DNA of 64,000 nucleotides from Montifringilla adamsi (Eukaryota > Chordata > Aves > Passeriformes > Passeridae): contig JAGGNK010007448.1 of NCBI GenBank assembly GCA_017590115.1, positions 9,464,815-9,528,814 of the forward strand. The letters are read 5' to 3'. Of this stretch, positions 24,601 to 33,960 are shown piece by piece (positions within the stretch are counted from its first letter, which is position 1; every line of letters begins with the position of its first letter). The notes beneath the pieces are model-generated. The model did no database searches. It worked only from the letters and a program-made list of their open reading frames with translations, and had not been told where the DNA came from. The position numbers and the translations under genes were made by a program.

Positions 24601-27600
24601 GTGGTGATCCCCCTCTCTCCTTTCAGTTCGTGCCAATCTCATCCCCAGCCCCCCCACTTTCAACTCTGACTATGGCTACATCAGCTGGGAGGCCTATGCC
24701 AACGTCAGCTATTACACGCGCGTCCTCCCGCCCGTGCCGGACAACTGCCCCACGCCCATGGGCACCAAAGGTACGTGGCTGGTCCAGGGGACCCACACCC
24801 TGAGTGTTTCCCACCCAGCCATGGCCGAGCTTCTGCTGCCATGGACACATCCGCAAAGCACCACTGGCAGTGCCACGTGCTGCCACTGTCCTGCCCAGAC
24901 TGGCTCTGCAGCAGGAGGAGCTTGATGGCATCTGGATTGCTGCTGGGACAGCTCAGGCTGAGCTGCTGGGGCATGTCACAGCCTGTGTGACAGGGCTGCA
25001 AGGTGTCCATGCAGATAAGTCTGTGCCTGATGCTGCAGCAGACACCACCAGCAGCCCTGCAGACAGCACCAGCGCCCGGCTGGGTCGGCACTGGGCATCT
25101 TCCCTCAACCTCCATCCTTTGCAGGGAAGCTGCAGCTCCCTGACCCCCAGCTCCTGGCAGAGAGGTTCCTGCTGCGGCAGAAGTTTGAGGCTGATCCCCG
25201 AGGCACCAACATGATGTTTGCCTTCTTCGCCCAGCATTTCACCCACCAGTTCTTCAAGACATCTGGGAAGATGGGACGTGGCTTCACCAAGGCTCTGGGG
25301 CATGGGGTGAGGGCATGGGGGCAGCAGGAGCGAGGGGGTGCTGGGGTCACTGTGCCTCTCGGAGCAGCCTCGATGCCCTGCTCTCTCCACAGGTGGACCT
25401 GGGACATTTGTACGGGGACAACCTGCAGCGGCAGCACCAGCTGCGACTCTTCCGAGATGGGAAGCTGAAATTCCAGGTACCACCCAGCACCACTGAAACA
25501 CACCCCAGCCCTGTGAGCCAGGGTTGTTTGAAGCCCATGTTCCTCAGGCAGTTCTTGGCAGACCCCAGCCCTGATGCCCTGTGTGGCTGCTGGCTGGAGG
25601 ACAATCTTTGGGGTGCAGCTGCTCAGATGGCAGCAAGCATTTGGGTGTCTATGAGAGAGGTGTTTCTACTCTACTCTACTCACCTCTTGCAGTAGAGCAG
25701 ATGTGGTGCCCTTAGGGAGACAGCTCATGGCTGGGCAGGCTTTTACCGGGATGTTTTTGTCCCCTCTGCCCTTTCTGCCCTCTCGCTGGTGTGTCCCCAG
25801 GTGGTGGATGGAGAGGTGTACCCGCCCATGGTCACCGAGGCTCCGGTTCACATGGTGTACCCGTCGGGCGTGCCCGAGGAGCAGCAGCTGGCGGTGGGGC
25901 AGGAGGTGTTCGGGCTGCTGCCGGGGCTCTGCGTGTACGCCACGCTCTGGCTGCGCGAGCACAACCGCGTCTGCGACCTGCTCAAGCGGGACCACCCCAC
26001 CTGGAGCGACGAGCAGCTCTTCCAGACGGCGCGGCTCATCCTCATCGGTGAGGAACTGCCACCGCCCTGTCCCACCCCCCTGGGCGGCCCCCAAGGACTC
26101 ACACGCTGGCCAGCCTCTTTTTGAGGGTAATGGCCAAAACTGCCTTTAAGGCAGTTGCTCTGGCATCCTTCTGGGAATCGCTTGTTTTGGTCCATATAGC
26201 AAAAAAATTGGCTTTGGTCCACCCAAAATGGTCAGGAGGAGGTGGATGGCTGCTGTGGTAGATGTGGGTAACATCTCAGGTACAGAGCTGGTGGCTCCTG
26301 CTGCTGCCAGCTGCTTCTTTTCTCCTGCCTAGGGGAGACCATTAAGATTGTTGTTGAGGACTACGTGCAGCACCTCAGTGGGTACTACCTGAGCCTCAAG
26401 TTCGACCCCGAGCTGTTGTTTGGGTCACAGTTCCAGTACCGGAATCGCATCGCGGTGGAGTTCAACCAGCTCTATCACTGGCACGGGCTGATGCCCGACT
26501 CCTTCATCATCCAGGGACAAGAGTACAGCTACAAGCAGTTCCTCTACAACACCTCCATGCTCATGGACTACGGCGTGGAGGCGCTGGTGGAGTCCTTTTC
26601 CAAGCAGGTAGCAGGAAGGGTAAGGTCCTGCTCTGCCCTCCCCAGGGGGACACGCGTGCAGTGGTGCCCATGTCACACCGAGTCTGCCCAGGGCAGCACA
26701 TCAGGAGTCCTCCCCACCAGTACCGTGGCAAGGCTGGCCCTGGCAGCCCCAGCTGCTTGCCCTTGGTGCCCTGCAGTAAACATTCCGGTGATGCCAGGAG
26801 CCTGTGGAAGCCGGGAGCTCCCCCTAGAGCAGCGCCTGGCACTGTTCTTTGCTGCCATCGCATGGATGTTTTCTTCCAAGCGATTGCAGCTCCATTCCTG
26901 ACCCTTTGCTTGTGCCAAGCAGCCCAGCTGAGGCTGAGCCTGAGGCCCTTTGTGTTCTCGCAGTGAGCTTGAAATCTCTCTCATCCTCTCAGGTCACTGG
27001 GTCCCTGTCCACTGGGGACTTCTCCTGCCCTGTGCCCTGCCCTGGGAGCAGGGCTGACCTGACCAAGCTGCTCTACAGCTGGATTTTGCACTGCCCAGCA
27101 GCTCCCCCTCCTCTTGCTGCTGCAGTGACCTGCTGGTGCCACAACACGAGCCTAGGACATGGATGCTTTAGTGTGGTGGCCCTCTGGAGCTGGTGCTGCC
27201 TTGTGCCTGATGTGTGCTCCTCCTTGTCTCTCCCCTCCAGATCGGTGGGGGACAGACCATCAATGCCAATGTCTTGCACGTGGCCGTTGGGGTCATCAAG
27301 GAGTCCCGGCAGCTGAGGCTCCAGCCCTTCAACGAGTATCGGAAAAGGTTTGGCATGAAGCCCTACAAGTCCTTCCAGGAGCTGACAGGTAGGGCTGCAG
27401 AGCTGCTCCTGGGGCTTTGCTGGGGCAGGGCAGGGACTCTGTGCCCGTGGGTGAGTACCAGGCCATGAGCTGCCCCTCTGCCACTGGGCTTGGAGCAGCT
27501 GCTCCTGCCCATGCCAGCCCTGCCTGCTCATGGCCCCACAGCAGGGCAGAGTGGGCTGATGCAGGGGTGTCAGGGGATGCAGGGGTCCTTCCTCCTGAGG

Positions 27601-28107
27601 GCTGGAGGACCAGGCCAAAGGACAGTCCCTGGTCTGGAAGTCAGACTTGCCACTGCCTGCGAGGGAGCCACTCCCCCTTTGCCCACTGCCAGGCCAGTCC
27701 TTGCCAGGTGTGAGTCTCTTGCTAAAGCACTCTGATGTTCACTTGGTGCAGGAGAGGAAGAGAAAGCAGCGGAGCTGGAAGAGCTGTATGGAGACATTGA
27801 TGCTCTGGAGTTTTACCCAGGCTTGCTGCTGGAGAAACCCCAACCCAATGGCATTTTTGGGGAAAGCATGGTGGAGATCGGAGCTCCATTTTCCCTGAAG
27901 GGGCTTTTTGGAAATCCCATCTGCTCCCCAGAGTACTGGAAACCCAGTACATTTGGTGGAGCAACTGGCTTTGAGATCGTGAAGACGGCATCCCTCAAGA
28001 AGCTCGTGTGCCTCAACGTGAAGAAGTGCCCGTACGTGGCGTTCCACGTGCCGGATGCTGCGGAACACGGCAGCCCTCGGGCTGCTGGATCATCTACAGA
28101 GCTCTAG
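18527..28107 (+). CDS. PTGS1: Prostaglandin G/H synthase 1 (cyclooxygenase-1)
   Basis: Converts arachidonate to PGG2, then PGH2, at the lumenal ER and nuclear-envelope membrane. Ten coding exons total 1845 nt: 614 aa from the ATG at 18527, or 604 from an in-frame ATG at 18557 (human 599). Order: signal peptide ([17 protein letters not shown]), EGF-like domain (about 47-86), amphipathic membrane helices (87-133), peroxidase/cyclooxygenase domain, C-terminal STEL ER-retention signal. Numbering is ovine plus 14. Key residues are intact: R120 (R134), H207 (H221), Y355 (Y369), Y385 (Y399), haem ligand H388 (H402) and aspirin-target S530 (S544). Asn sites 68, 104, 144 and 410 all remain NxS/T. Odd: position 523 is Val and 513 is Gln. 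[20 protein letters not shown] and [18 protein letters not shown] mark it as COX-1, not COX-2. Confidence 0.97.
18666..23506 (+). other. PTGS1: PTGS1 intron 1
   Basis: 4.8-kb intron; the first 600 bp belong to the CpG island. Points of note: GATA-like AGATAAATAAGAT near 22100-22115, paired SOX-like ACAATGG/TTGTTATT near 23234-23252, and a (CT)n tract running into the exon 2 acceptor. No other exon supported. Confidence 0.75.
23475..23500 (+). repeat. (CT)n microsatellite in acceptor polypyrimidine tract
   Basis: About eleven CT units directly before CTGCAG of PTGS1 exon 2, so repeat length may affect splicing strength. Confidence 0.9.
23507..23623 (+). CDS. PTGS1: PTGS1 coding exon 2 (EGF-like domain)
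   Basis: Follows a (CT)n polypyrimidine tract and CTGCAG; donor GTGAGT. Encodes [14 protein letters not shown] and [15 protein letters not shown]: the six-cysteine EGF module plus the Cys that links it to the catalytic domain, and glycosylation site N82. Confidence 0.97.
23746..23886 (+). CDS. PTGS1: PTGS1 coding exon 3 (membrane-binding helices)
   Basis: [14 protein letters not shown] to LMRLVLT; amphipathic helices A-D that insert in one leaflet, with NSTF glycosylation sequon at N118. Acceptor CCCCCAG, donor GTGAGG; the preceding intron is only 122 bp. Confidence 0.97.
23887..24626 (+). other. PTGS1: PTGS1 intron 3
   Basis: GT-AG intron with an AT-rich, non-repetitive block at about 24235-24435, treated as a separate candidate regulatory element. 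Confidence 0.75.
24235..24435. promoter_or_regulatory. Candidate intronic element with perfect inverted repeat
   Basis: An AT-rich block in a GC-rich gene with an octamer-like TTTGCATAAAT and a perfect 8-bp inverted repeat, AGCCGGAG then CTCCGGCT 16 bases later (24315-24350). A hairpin or enhancer is possible; no coding signal. Confidence 0.3.
24627..24770 (+). CDS. PTGS1: PTGS1 coding exon 4
   Basis: Begins with R134, equivalent to the carboxylate-binding R120; [13 protein letters not shown] to [10 protein letters not shown], including NVSYYTR (N158). Acceptor TTTCAG, donor GTACGT. Confidence 0.97.
24771..25124 (+). other. PTGS1: PTGS1 intron 4
   Basis: GT-AG; nothing else recognised in it. 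Confidence 0.75.
25125..25306 (+). CDS. PTGS1: PTGS1 coding exon 5
   Basis: [17 protein letters not shown] to GFTKALGHG; contains [13 protein letters not shown] with peroxidase distal His (H221, ovine 207). Acceptor TTTGCAG, donor GTGAGG. Confidence 0.97.
25393..25476 (+). CDS. PTGS1: PTGS1 coding exon 6
   Basis: 28 codons, [16 protein letters not shown] to DGKLKFQ. The intron before it is 86 bp. Confidence 0.97.
25477..25800 (+). other. PTGS1: PTGS1 intron 6
   Basis: GT-AG; contains a short CTACT run at about 25667-25682, otherwise unremarkable. Confidence 0.75.
25801..26047 (+). CDS. PTGS1: PTGS1 coding exon 7
   Basis: [15 protein letters not shown] to [10 protein letters not shown]; carries [13 protein letters not shown] and the family hallmark [15 protein letters not shown]. 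CpG-richer than neighbouring exons, with strong third-position G/C. Confidence 0.97.
26333..26619 (+). CDS. PTGS1: PTGS1 coding exon 8 (catalytic Tyr and haem His)
   Basis: [18 protein letters not shown] to SKQVAGR. Contains Y369 (ovine Y355), the YHWH motif with radical Tyr Y399 and haem ligand H402, and glycosylation site YNTSM (N424). Confidence 0.97.
26620..27240 (+). other. PTGS1: PTGS1 intron 8
   Basis: GT-AG with a pyrimidine-rich acceptor; nothing else recognised. Confidence 0.75.
27241..27388 (+). CDS. PTGS1: PTGS1 coding exon 9
   Basis: [17 protein letters not shown] to SFQELT; starts with Ile448, equal to COX-1 I434 (Val in COX-2). Contains [15 protein letters not shown]. Confidence 0.97.
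27389..27751 (+). other. PTGS1: PTGS1 intron 9
   Basis: GT-AG; nothing else recognised. Confidence 0.75.
27752..28107 (+). CDS. PTGS1: PTGS1 coding exon 10 (aspirin site, STEL tail)
   Basis: [14 protein letters not shown] to STEL and TAG at 28105-28107. Holds the active-site roof: Q527 (ovine 513), V537 (523), GAPFS with Ser544 (530). The short C-terminal tail is COX-1-like and lacks the 19-residue instability insert of COX-2. Confidence 0.97.
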
Positions 28108-29290
28108 CAGGGCTGACCTGCCCAGGTAGGGACTGTCCTCGCCCTGGTGCAGGCTGAGCTGAGCTCCCAGCCCGGCGCTGAGGATCCTGTTCCTTCCTAC
28201 AGCGAATGGTGGGGATGCAGGAACCTGCCACCCCTGTGCCGAACAGAAACAGGACAGGAGATGGTCCCACCCTGGGTGTCCTCCATGCCAGCCCTCCAGG
28301 AGAGGCTGCTCCCTGCTCTCTGAAAAGCTTGAGTGCCATGGGAGTGTGGCTGCCAGCCCTGTCCTCAGCAGACCCAGCTCTCTTGATAGTGAATACCTTG
28401 CACAAAACAGCTTTGGAGTTCCCCAGCGGACACTCTGGACTTTGTGCTTTGTCACCTTCCATCCCCACTGCCTCCCAGCACCAGGCCACCAGCAGTCCCT
28501 CTTCAGAGGGGTCATATCCACGTTATGCCTGAAAACCATTTTTAGAATCAGTGAAAAGTGTAAGACTGGAAAAATTTCATTTTAATTAACTGGTTAGCAC
28601 TGACTTAATTCTTACTCACCGGGAGTCCAGTTTTTCTTCACACAACATCTATTTCCAGTAGAGACTCTCTTTCCTGCTCAGAACAGGAGCCCAGAGCCCA
28701 GGGAGCACTCCCTCCTCCCCTGCTGCACCTGGTGAAGCGATGGGCTGCCCGAGGGATGCAGAGGAGGTGGCAGCACGCGGAGGGATGGGGAGGACTCAGT
28801 GTCTGTGCTGCTCAGTAGTGCCTGAGCTTGCAGTAAAAGCCTGTTCTGATCCAGTTCTCCTGCAACAGCCTACCCAGCACACATGCACAGCTGGGAGAAG
28901 GAACCAAAGCAGTGTCTCTCCTGGAGGAGACCAGAGAGAAGCATGAGGTCGATCCCCAGACCTGTGTCATGCTGGCTTGTGCCACCCTGGCATGTGCCAC
29001 TGGCTGCCAGCCCAGGGCTGCTCGGAGCGAGATGCTACCTCTGTGCACACAAAGGGATGGAGTCTCTTCCATCCCAAAATCATCACCCTTCTCTGCACTA
29101 ACAGCTCAGCAAACACACCCTCACAGCACACAGAGTCTGCTTCTGTCCTCCTCTCGAAACAGAGCTCAGCCCTTGCCCTGCCCAGCCATGTGGTAGCTGG
29201 CAGCCACTGTCACTGACCTTGATCCCTTCAGATCCTGGTTAAGCTCCAGGAAAGAGGACATTTAAAATAATAAATGATTTTTAAAACTCC
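28108..29290 (+). other. PTGS1: PTGS1 3' UTR
   Basis: From the stop to just past AATAAA at 29269-29274, the first canonical signal I found downstream. The 1.2-kb length is inferred, and a second AATAAA lies at 29350-29355. I saw no cluster of AU-rich ATTTA elements of the kind seen in COX-2. Confidence 0.55.
29269..29274 (+). terminator. PTGS1: PTGS1 poly(A) signal AATAAA
   Basis: First canonical hexamer after the stop codon, with T-rich DNA directly downstream. Confidence 0.55.
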
Positions 29291-29469
29291 TCTATTTCTG
29301 GCTGTGCCCACCAGCGCTGTGCTGGGCCATTGCTGACTGCACCTGAAGCAATAAATGGAGCAACTTTTCCCTTAGAAGCTTCCATGGGGGTCTCTGAGTG
29401 TCCTGAGGCAGTTGGAACTTTGCTCCCCTCTGGCCACCCCCAGCCCTGTGCTGCTCAAATGCCACAGTT

Positions 29470-29592
29470 CAGAGTGTTTGGACAATGCAGGCACAGGGTG
29501 GGATTGTTGGGGTTGTCCTGGGCAGGGCCAGGAGTTGGACTGTGATAATGTTTGTGGGTCCCTTCCAATTCAGGATATTCTGTAATTCCATG
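29470..29592 (+). mobile_element. CR1 LINE 3' terminal fragment
   Basis: GTTTGGACAATGCAGGCACA, then CAGGGCCAGGAGTTGGAC, GGGTCCCTTCCAATTCAGGA and a decayed ATTCTGTAATTCCATGG octamer tail. This is the standard avian CR1 3' end, plus orientation, severely 5'-truncated. Confidence 0.88.
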
Positions 29593-32500
29593 GTGACACA
29601 GCTTAGACCAACATTGTGTATTTCTCTCACATAAAAACTATCCACACATAAATCTGGCTGCCTGGGTGTTTTGTAGACGTGAAATTGCCACAGTCTGTAA
29701 GAGAGCATGCAGCTGCAGCTCCTTCCTTTGCTGTCCTGGAGGAGGAGAGCACTCCTGAGCCTCTGCTCCATCCAGCAGGATTCCCAGGGAGGTGTTACAG
29801 GAATTTTAAACTAGGGAGGTTTAAAGGGCTGGTGCCTTGGCAGGGATGTAGTAGGAGAACGTCATAGCAAGGGAACATGTGCAAGGAGAGACTCCCAAGG
29901 CATGAGCCTTCTCACTCACTCTCTTTAACCCTTCAGAAGTGGGACAGCATTACCAGGATATCATCTGGATTTTACTTCCCTTATGGGATGTGGGGAGGCA
30001 GAGAGGCCAACAAGACCCCGAGGGCACAGCAGGCAGCTTCACCTGCTCTGTGCTCCCCTGGCTGGCCCTGACCACACGGACAGCCCTCACTGTGCTGTGC
30101 AGAAGTGCTGAGCAGCAATGGAGAGGAGCACACGGTCCTTCCCCGCACGCTTCCAGCTGTGCTCGGTCTCTTCCAGCTGTGCTCGTGACCGCCCTTCCCT
30201 TCCCTTCCTGGCAGGGAGCCGCTCCAGCCCCGAGCATCCTTCCCTTCCATCTGGCGACAGGCACAAGCTCGGCTCGTTTCAGTTAAACCACAAACATCCC
30301 GCGTTTGCTCGAGGCTATCGGGGGCTGCCAGCGCTGCTTTGGGACCAGCTGATAACTGCACGAGAGCCCCGGGGCACACCGAGAGCGCCTGGCTGCTCTC
30401 TGCCAGGCAGGAATGCTCCACGGGGATAGCTCGGCTGAGCCACCGCTGGCAAACCTGACACTGCTTCCAACCAGTCCAGGACAGCAAAGCATCTCCTTCC
30501 TGCTAGCAGGAAAAGCTTTGATATCGTTTCTTTGAAGGACCAACACGTACCAACCCCAGGCACAGCATCCAAGACACTACTGACATCTCCCCCAGGAGCC
30601 CAGGCACCCACAGCCCTGCACACAGAGCTTTCCCCAGCCCAGCACTGCTGAGCTCGTTTTCTGTGCTGGTTTTCCAGCCATGGCAACTTGCAGAAATCGC
30701 TCCCACCATCACCAGTTTGCCCAGCACAAGGTACAGCCACATCCAAGGCAGTGTTTGCACCCACACATGGTGTGGGCCACCAGCATCACCAACCACGGCA
30801 AGGGCTCCCTGCTGTGCTCTGGAGAGGAGAGTGCTGCCAGAAGTACCCTCTATTTGAGCTCTTGGTAAACACAGCTCGTAGGACATCCTCTGTGTTTTTA
30901 AACATGCCTCTGAGCAGCCCAGCTGTGGCTTGCCTGCGGTGGGGATGGACAGGGACAGGAGGATGGGGCTGCCTGGGTTCCTGCAGCAACAAGGAAAACA
31001 TGCATCTGGGGTTGTGTGGTCTCAGAGGCAATGATTCACTGAGCAGGAGGAGAAAAGCAATCCCCCCTTGGAGGGAGTCTCCAGACTCTCCCAGCCCACC
31101 CCAGCAGGCCCCCCTGCCACAGGAGTCAGGCCAGTGACCAAACAGGAAAACTTGTTTGGATTTTCAGCAGAGGCATATTTTGAACATTTTACAAAGAAGA
31201 GGCAGATGGGAGGCCAGAAAAACTCAGTGTAATCTTTTCTTGGCTAAATCTTGTCCTGTATTGCGGGGCACCCGTGCTGGCACCACGATTAAATGTCCAT
31301 GTTGAGCTCATCCTGGGATTTCATTCCTGCCCTCGCCAAGCAACCATCCTGCTTCCTTGTGCCCTCGCATTCCGTGCCCAAACTCTGCTGTTTGTATTGG
31401 AACATCATTACTGTGAGCAAAGCCAGGTGATGCCAGGACGAGGGCCTGTAACACCCACCATTCCTGGCTGCCTCCCTGCACTGCGCCGCTCCTTCCAAAA
31501 CAGAACATTTCCCAGAGGCTGCACACCTACATGACAAGTGCTTTTTCAACTCCTATTTATAGAACTCCTTGAACATTCAGCTTCAAGAAAGGGCAAAAGC
31601 AGCAGCAGCTTTTTCCCAGCTCAGCCTCCTCTCCCTGCTCACAGCTGTGAGGCCTGTGCATGAACGAGCAGCAGGGTTAGGGCACAGCTTCTCTCCCCTC
31701 ACTCCCTTGTGCTTGTATATTCTTCCAGATCAATGATTAATTGGATTCAGACCTTTTTTCTTCTCCTTTTTGCTACTGGCACTGCAAACCACCTCTCCCC
31801 TACCTGAGCACAGGAGGTTCCTCACCAGGATTCACCTTGCTCCAGGCCATTGGACACAGAGCAGCAGGGGAGGGTTTGATCCTGTTACAGTTTTGCTGCC
31901 ATGGGGGGCAAAAAAAAAAGCACTTTATAAAAATAGAACTTCAAAGCAACTCAAGCAGACAGCTCTGCCTTGATCCCCTCTCCAAGACAGGTTTTATGAT
32001 GATGCTAAAATGCACCCTGTCTGCACAACAGACTTCACTGAATCTCACCCTGGATATGAGTTACAGTTACTTTGATATTTTCCTTAAATGTGATGATATC
32101 CACACTCAATGATTTAATTCCATATAACTTACATAGGGGTTTTTTTTCTGCAATTTTCAGATGAAAAGAAATAATCTCTCACCACATTTGAAAACCTGGA
32201 TTTCTGCCAGTTTCCTTAAAACAGCTACAATCTGTGCCAACTCAGTCATTTTAAACTACTGATTATTTATTTTTCTTTTCATACTACTTTTTAAAACACA
32301 GTCCAAATAGATACAGTTAGAAATTCTTCTTTTTCTAGTCCAAAATCCATTCTTATTAACATCCCATTAGGATCCACAGACACATCTGCAATTCTTTCTG
32401 ATGTTCCAAAGTGCTTTACATAAAAATTGCAATTAAATTTAATCATTAAACATGGCATTACATTGGGTCATGTATTTAGGTAATGATAGTCTACTTACTA

Positions 32501-32732
32501 CTACTGAAGGCAGACAGAAAAGAACTTTACCACTAATTTAGTAATTTTAGCATGGGATGAAATTCTGAGGTTATTCAAGTCCTAATTCTGCATTTTGCCA
32601 ATAAAATTCTCCTTGCTGCTGTTCAGCACACAGGTTGGAGCTCTTTGTAGCAGGCAGTCTCTCTGAAGAGGCAGAGCTCATTTTCTGATCAAGTGACTGC
32701 TGTGAACTCCAAGGATAGGTATTTTAGAACCC

Positions 32733-32856
32733 AAGAATGTATTAAGAGCTGTAATTGCATTTATTGCATTGCATTTCCTTCTCAGGGAAGTTTAAGGGAA
32801 AAGAATGTATTAAGAGCTGTAATTGCATTTATGTCTCAGGGAAGGTTAAGGGAAGA
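32733..32856. repeat. Imperfect tandem duplication (68-bp period)
   Basis: AAGAATGTATTAAGAGCTGT starts at 32733 and again at 32801, each followed by AATTGCATTTAT and a CTCAGGGAAG segment. The first copy has about 14 extra bases (a repeated TTGCATT). Confidence 0.85.
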
Positions 32857-33044
32857 ACTCTCTCCAGCTGAAAAGCAATTTTCAAGACAAAGTCAGGGGT
32901 TGTTGTTATTTGTAACTGAGAAAGGAACAAAATTTAAGGCCAAGTGTTAGAACAAGATACTCCCAGGAAGGAGACTGCAAACTGGAATGGAACATGGGAC
33001 CTCACACTTTTAACTGGTGCTGTTCAGCACCAAATTAGTAAGTC

Positions 33045-33408
33045 TTGAATGTTAAAAACTCTTTTATTTGCAGTCTCAGTTATTTTCTTAGGGAGTTGGT
33101 GGCCACATCTCAGTTGAAACATGCAAGGATGCTGAGACATTGCAACAATCTCCTAAACTGACTGAATCGTGTTAGAACTTCGTGGTAAGTAAAATACATT
33201 TGAATTGCACAGAAATGAGACTGTTTTAGTTGTAGATATGGAATTAATTTAAGAAAATGTTAGGAATTTGTTGTTATTTTTAATGAGCAAAAGTCAAAGT
33301 GCATGAAGGGGAGGAATACATACCCACACAATGGAGGAGAGAGAACAATCCCTAGCACAAGAACATCCCACAGCACAACTACACCTACGGGCCCTTGGCA
33401 TAAATGGC
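33045..33408 (-). other. PDCL: PDCL 3' UTR
   Basis: From the stop to just past a reverse-strand AATAAA (33063-33068). AT-rich; the end is inferred from the signal. Confidence 0.55.
33063..33068 (-). terminator. PDCL: PDCL poly(A) signal AATAAA
   Basis: Canonical hexamer on the minus strand about 340 bases past the stop codon. Confidence 0.5.
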
Positions 33409-33960
33409 TCAGTCTATTTCCAGATCACTGTCTTCACTGTAACATGCAGATGGATTATGTATAGAAGTCAGGAGCAGTAGGTCTTTTTCTGGCAGCAAAC
33501 CACATTCCTGCAGAAAAGCCTCCAGGTCTACAGCAAAAAAATCTTCTCCAAGCTGGTCAGTGATGCGCACGAAATTGCCAATGAGCTCCCCTGCCTTGTA
33601 GACCAGCAGGGCTGGCAGGGCATTGTTAGTGAAGCGAGTGCTGGCACCAATGAGGGAACTTTTCACTCTGCAGAATTTCACTGTTGGGTACTCAGCAGCC
33701 AGGCAGATCATGCAGCCATTCAGGGATTCAGTGCCAGGGATATCATCTTCATAAATATGGATCATGATCAGTGTGCTCTTATGCTCTTTGTCCACAGTGT
33801 CCAGAAATGCTTCCCCACTGGTGATCTCAAACACCTGCTTGAATTGCTGCCCACTGTACAACTGCTGCCTCATCTCCTCCATCCGCTGCTTCCTGTAGCG
33901 CTGCAGGAATTCCTCATCATCCTCATCGTTGTGGATCATGCTGTATTCCTGTAAAGTCAT
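33409..33960 (-). CDS. PDCL: PDCL terminal coding exon (thioredoxin-like domain)
   Basis: 183 codons from MTLQEYSMIHNDEDD to DLEID and TGA at 33409-33411. It begins exactly at the splice acceptor; its first Met is internal, not a start. Confidence 0.97.
   Translation of the reverse strand: MTLQEYSMIHNDEDDEEFLQRYRKQRMEEMRQQLYSGQQFKQVFEITSGEAFLDTVDKEHKSTLIMIHIYEDDIPGTESLNGCMICLAAEYPTVKFCRVKSSLIGASTRFTNNALPALLVYKAGELIGNFVRITDQLGEDFFAVDLEAFLQECGLLPEKDLLLLTSIHNPSACYSEDSDLEID

Larger units (their letters stand above)
29291..33044. other. PTGS1-PDCL intergenic spacer
   Basis: 3.7 kb without a supported gene. Contents are a CR1 tail (29470-29592) and a tandem duplication (32733-32856); AT content rises after about 31.1 kb. 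Mammals carry an olfactory receptor cluster at this position; no receptor-like reading frame is seen here. Confidence 0.75.

Noticed and set aside
18527..28107. PTGS2 (COX-2) as identity of the cyclooxygenase gene
   Set aside because: Despite Val523, it lacks the C-terminal 19-residue COX-2 insert, has Ile434 and COX-1-type IGGG and [13 protein letters not shown] segments, and sits next to MRRF and PDCL as PTGS1 does.
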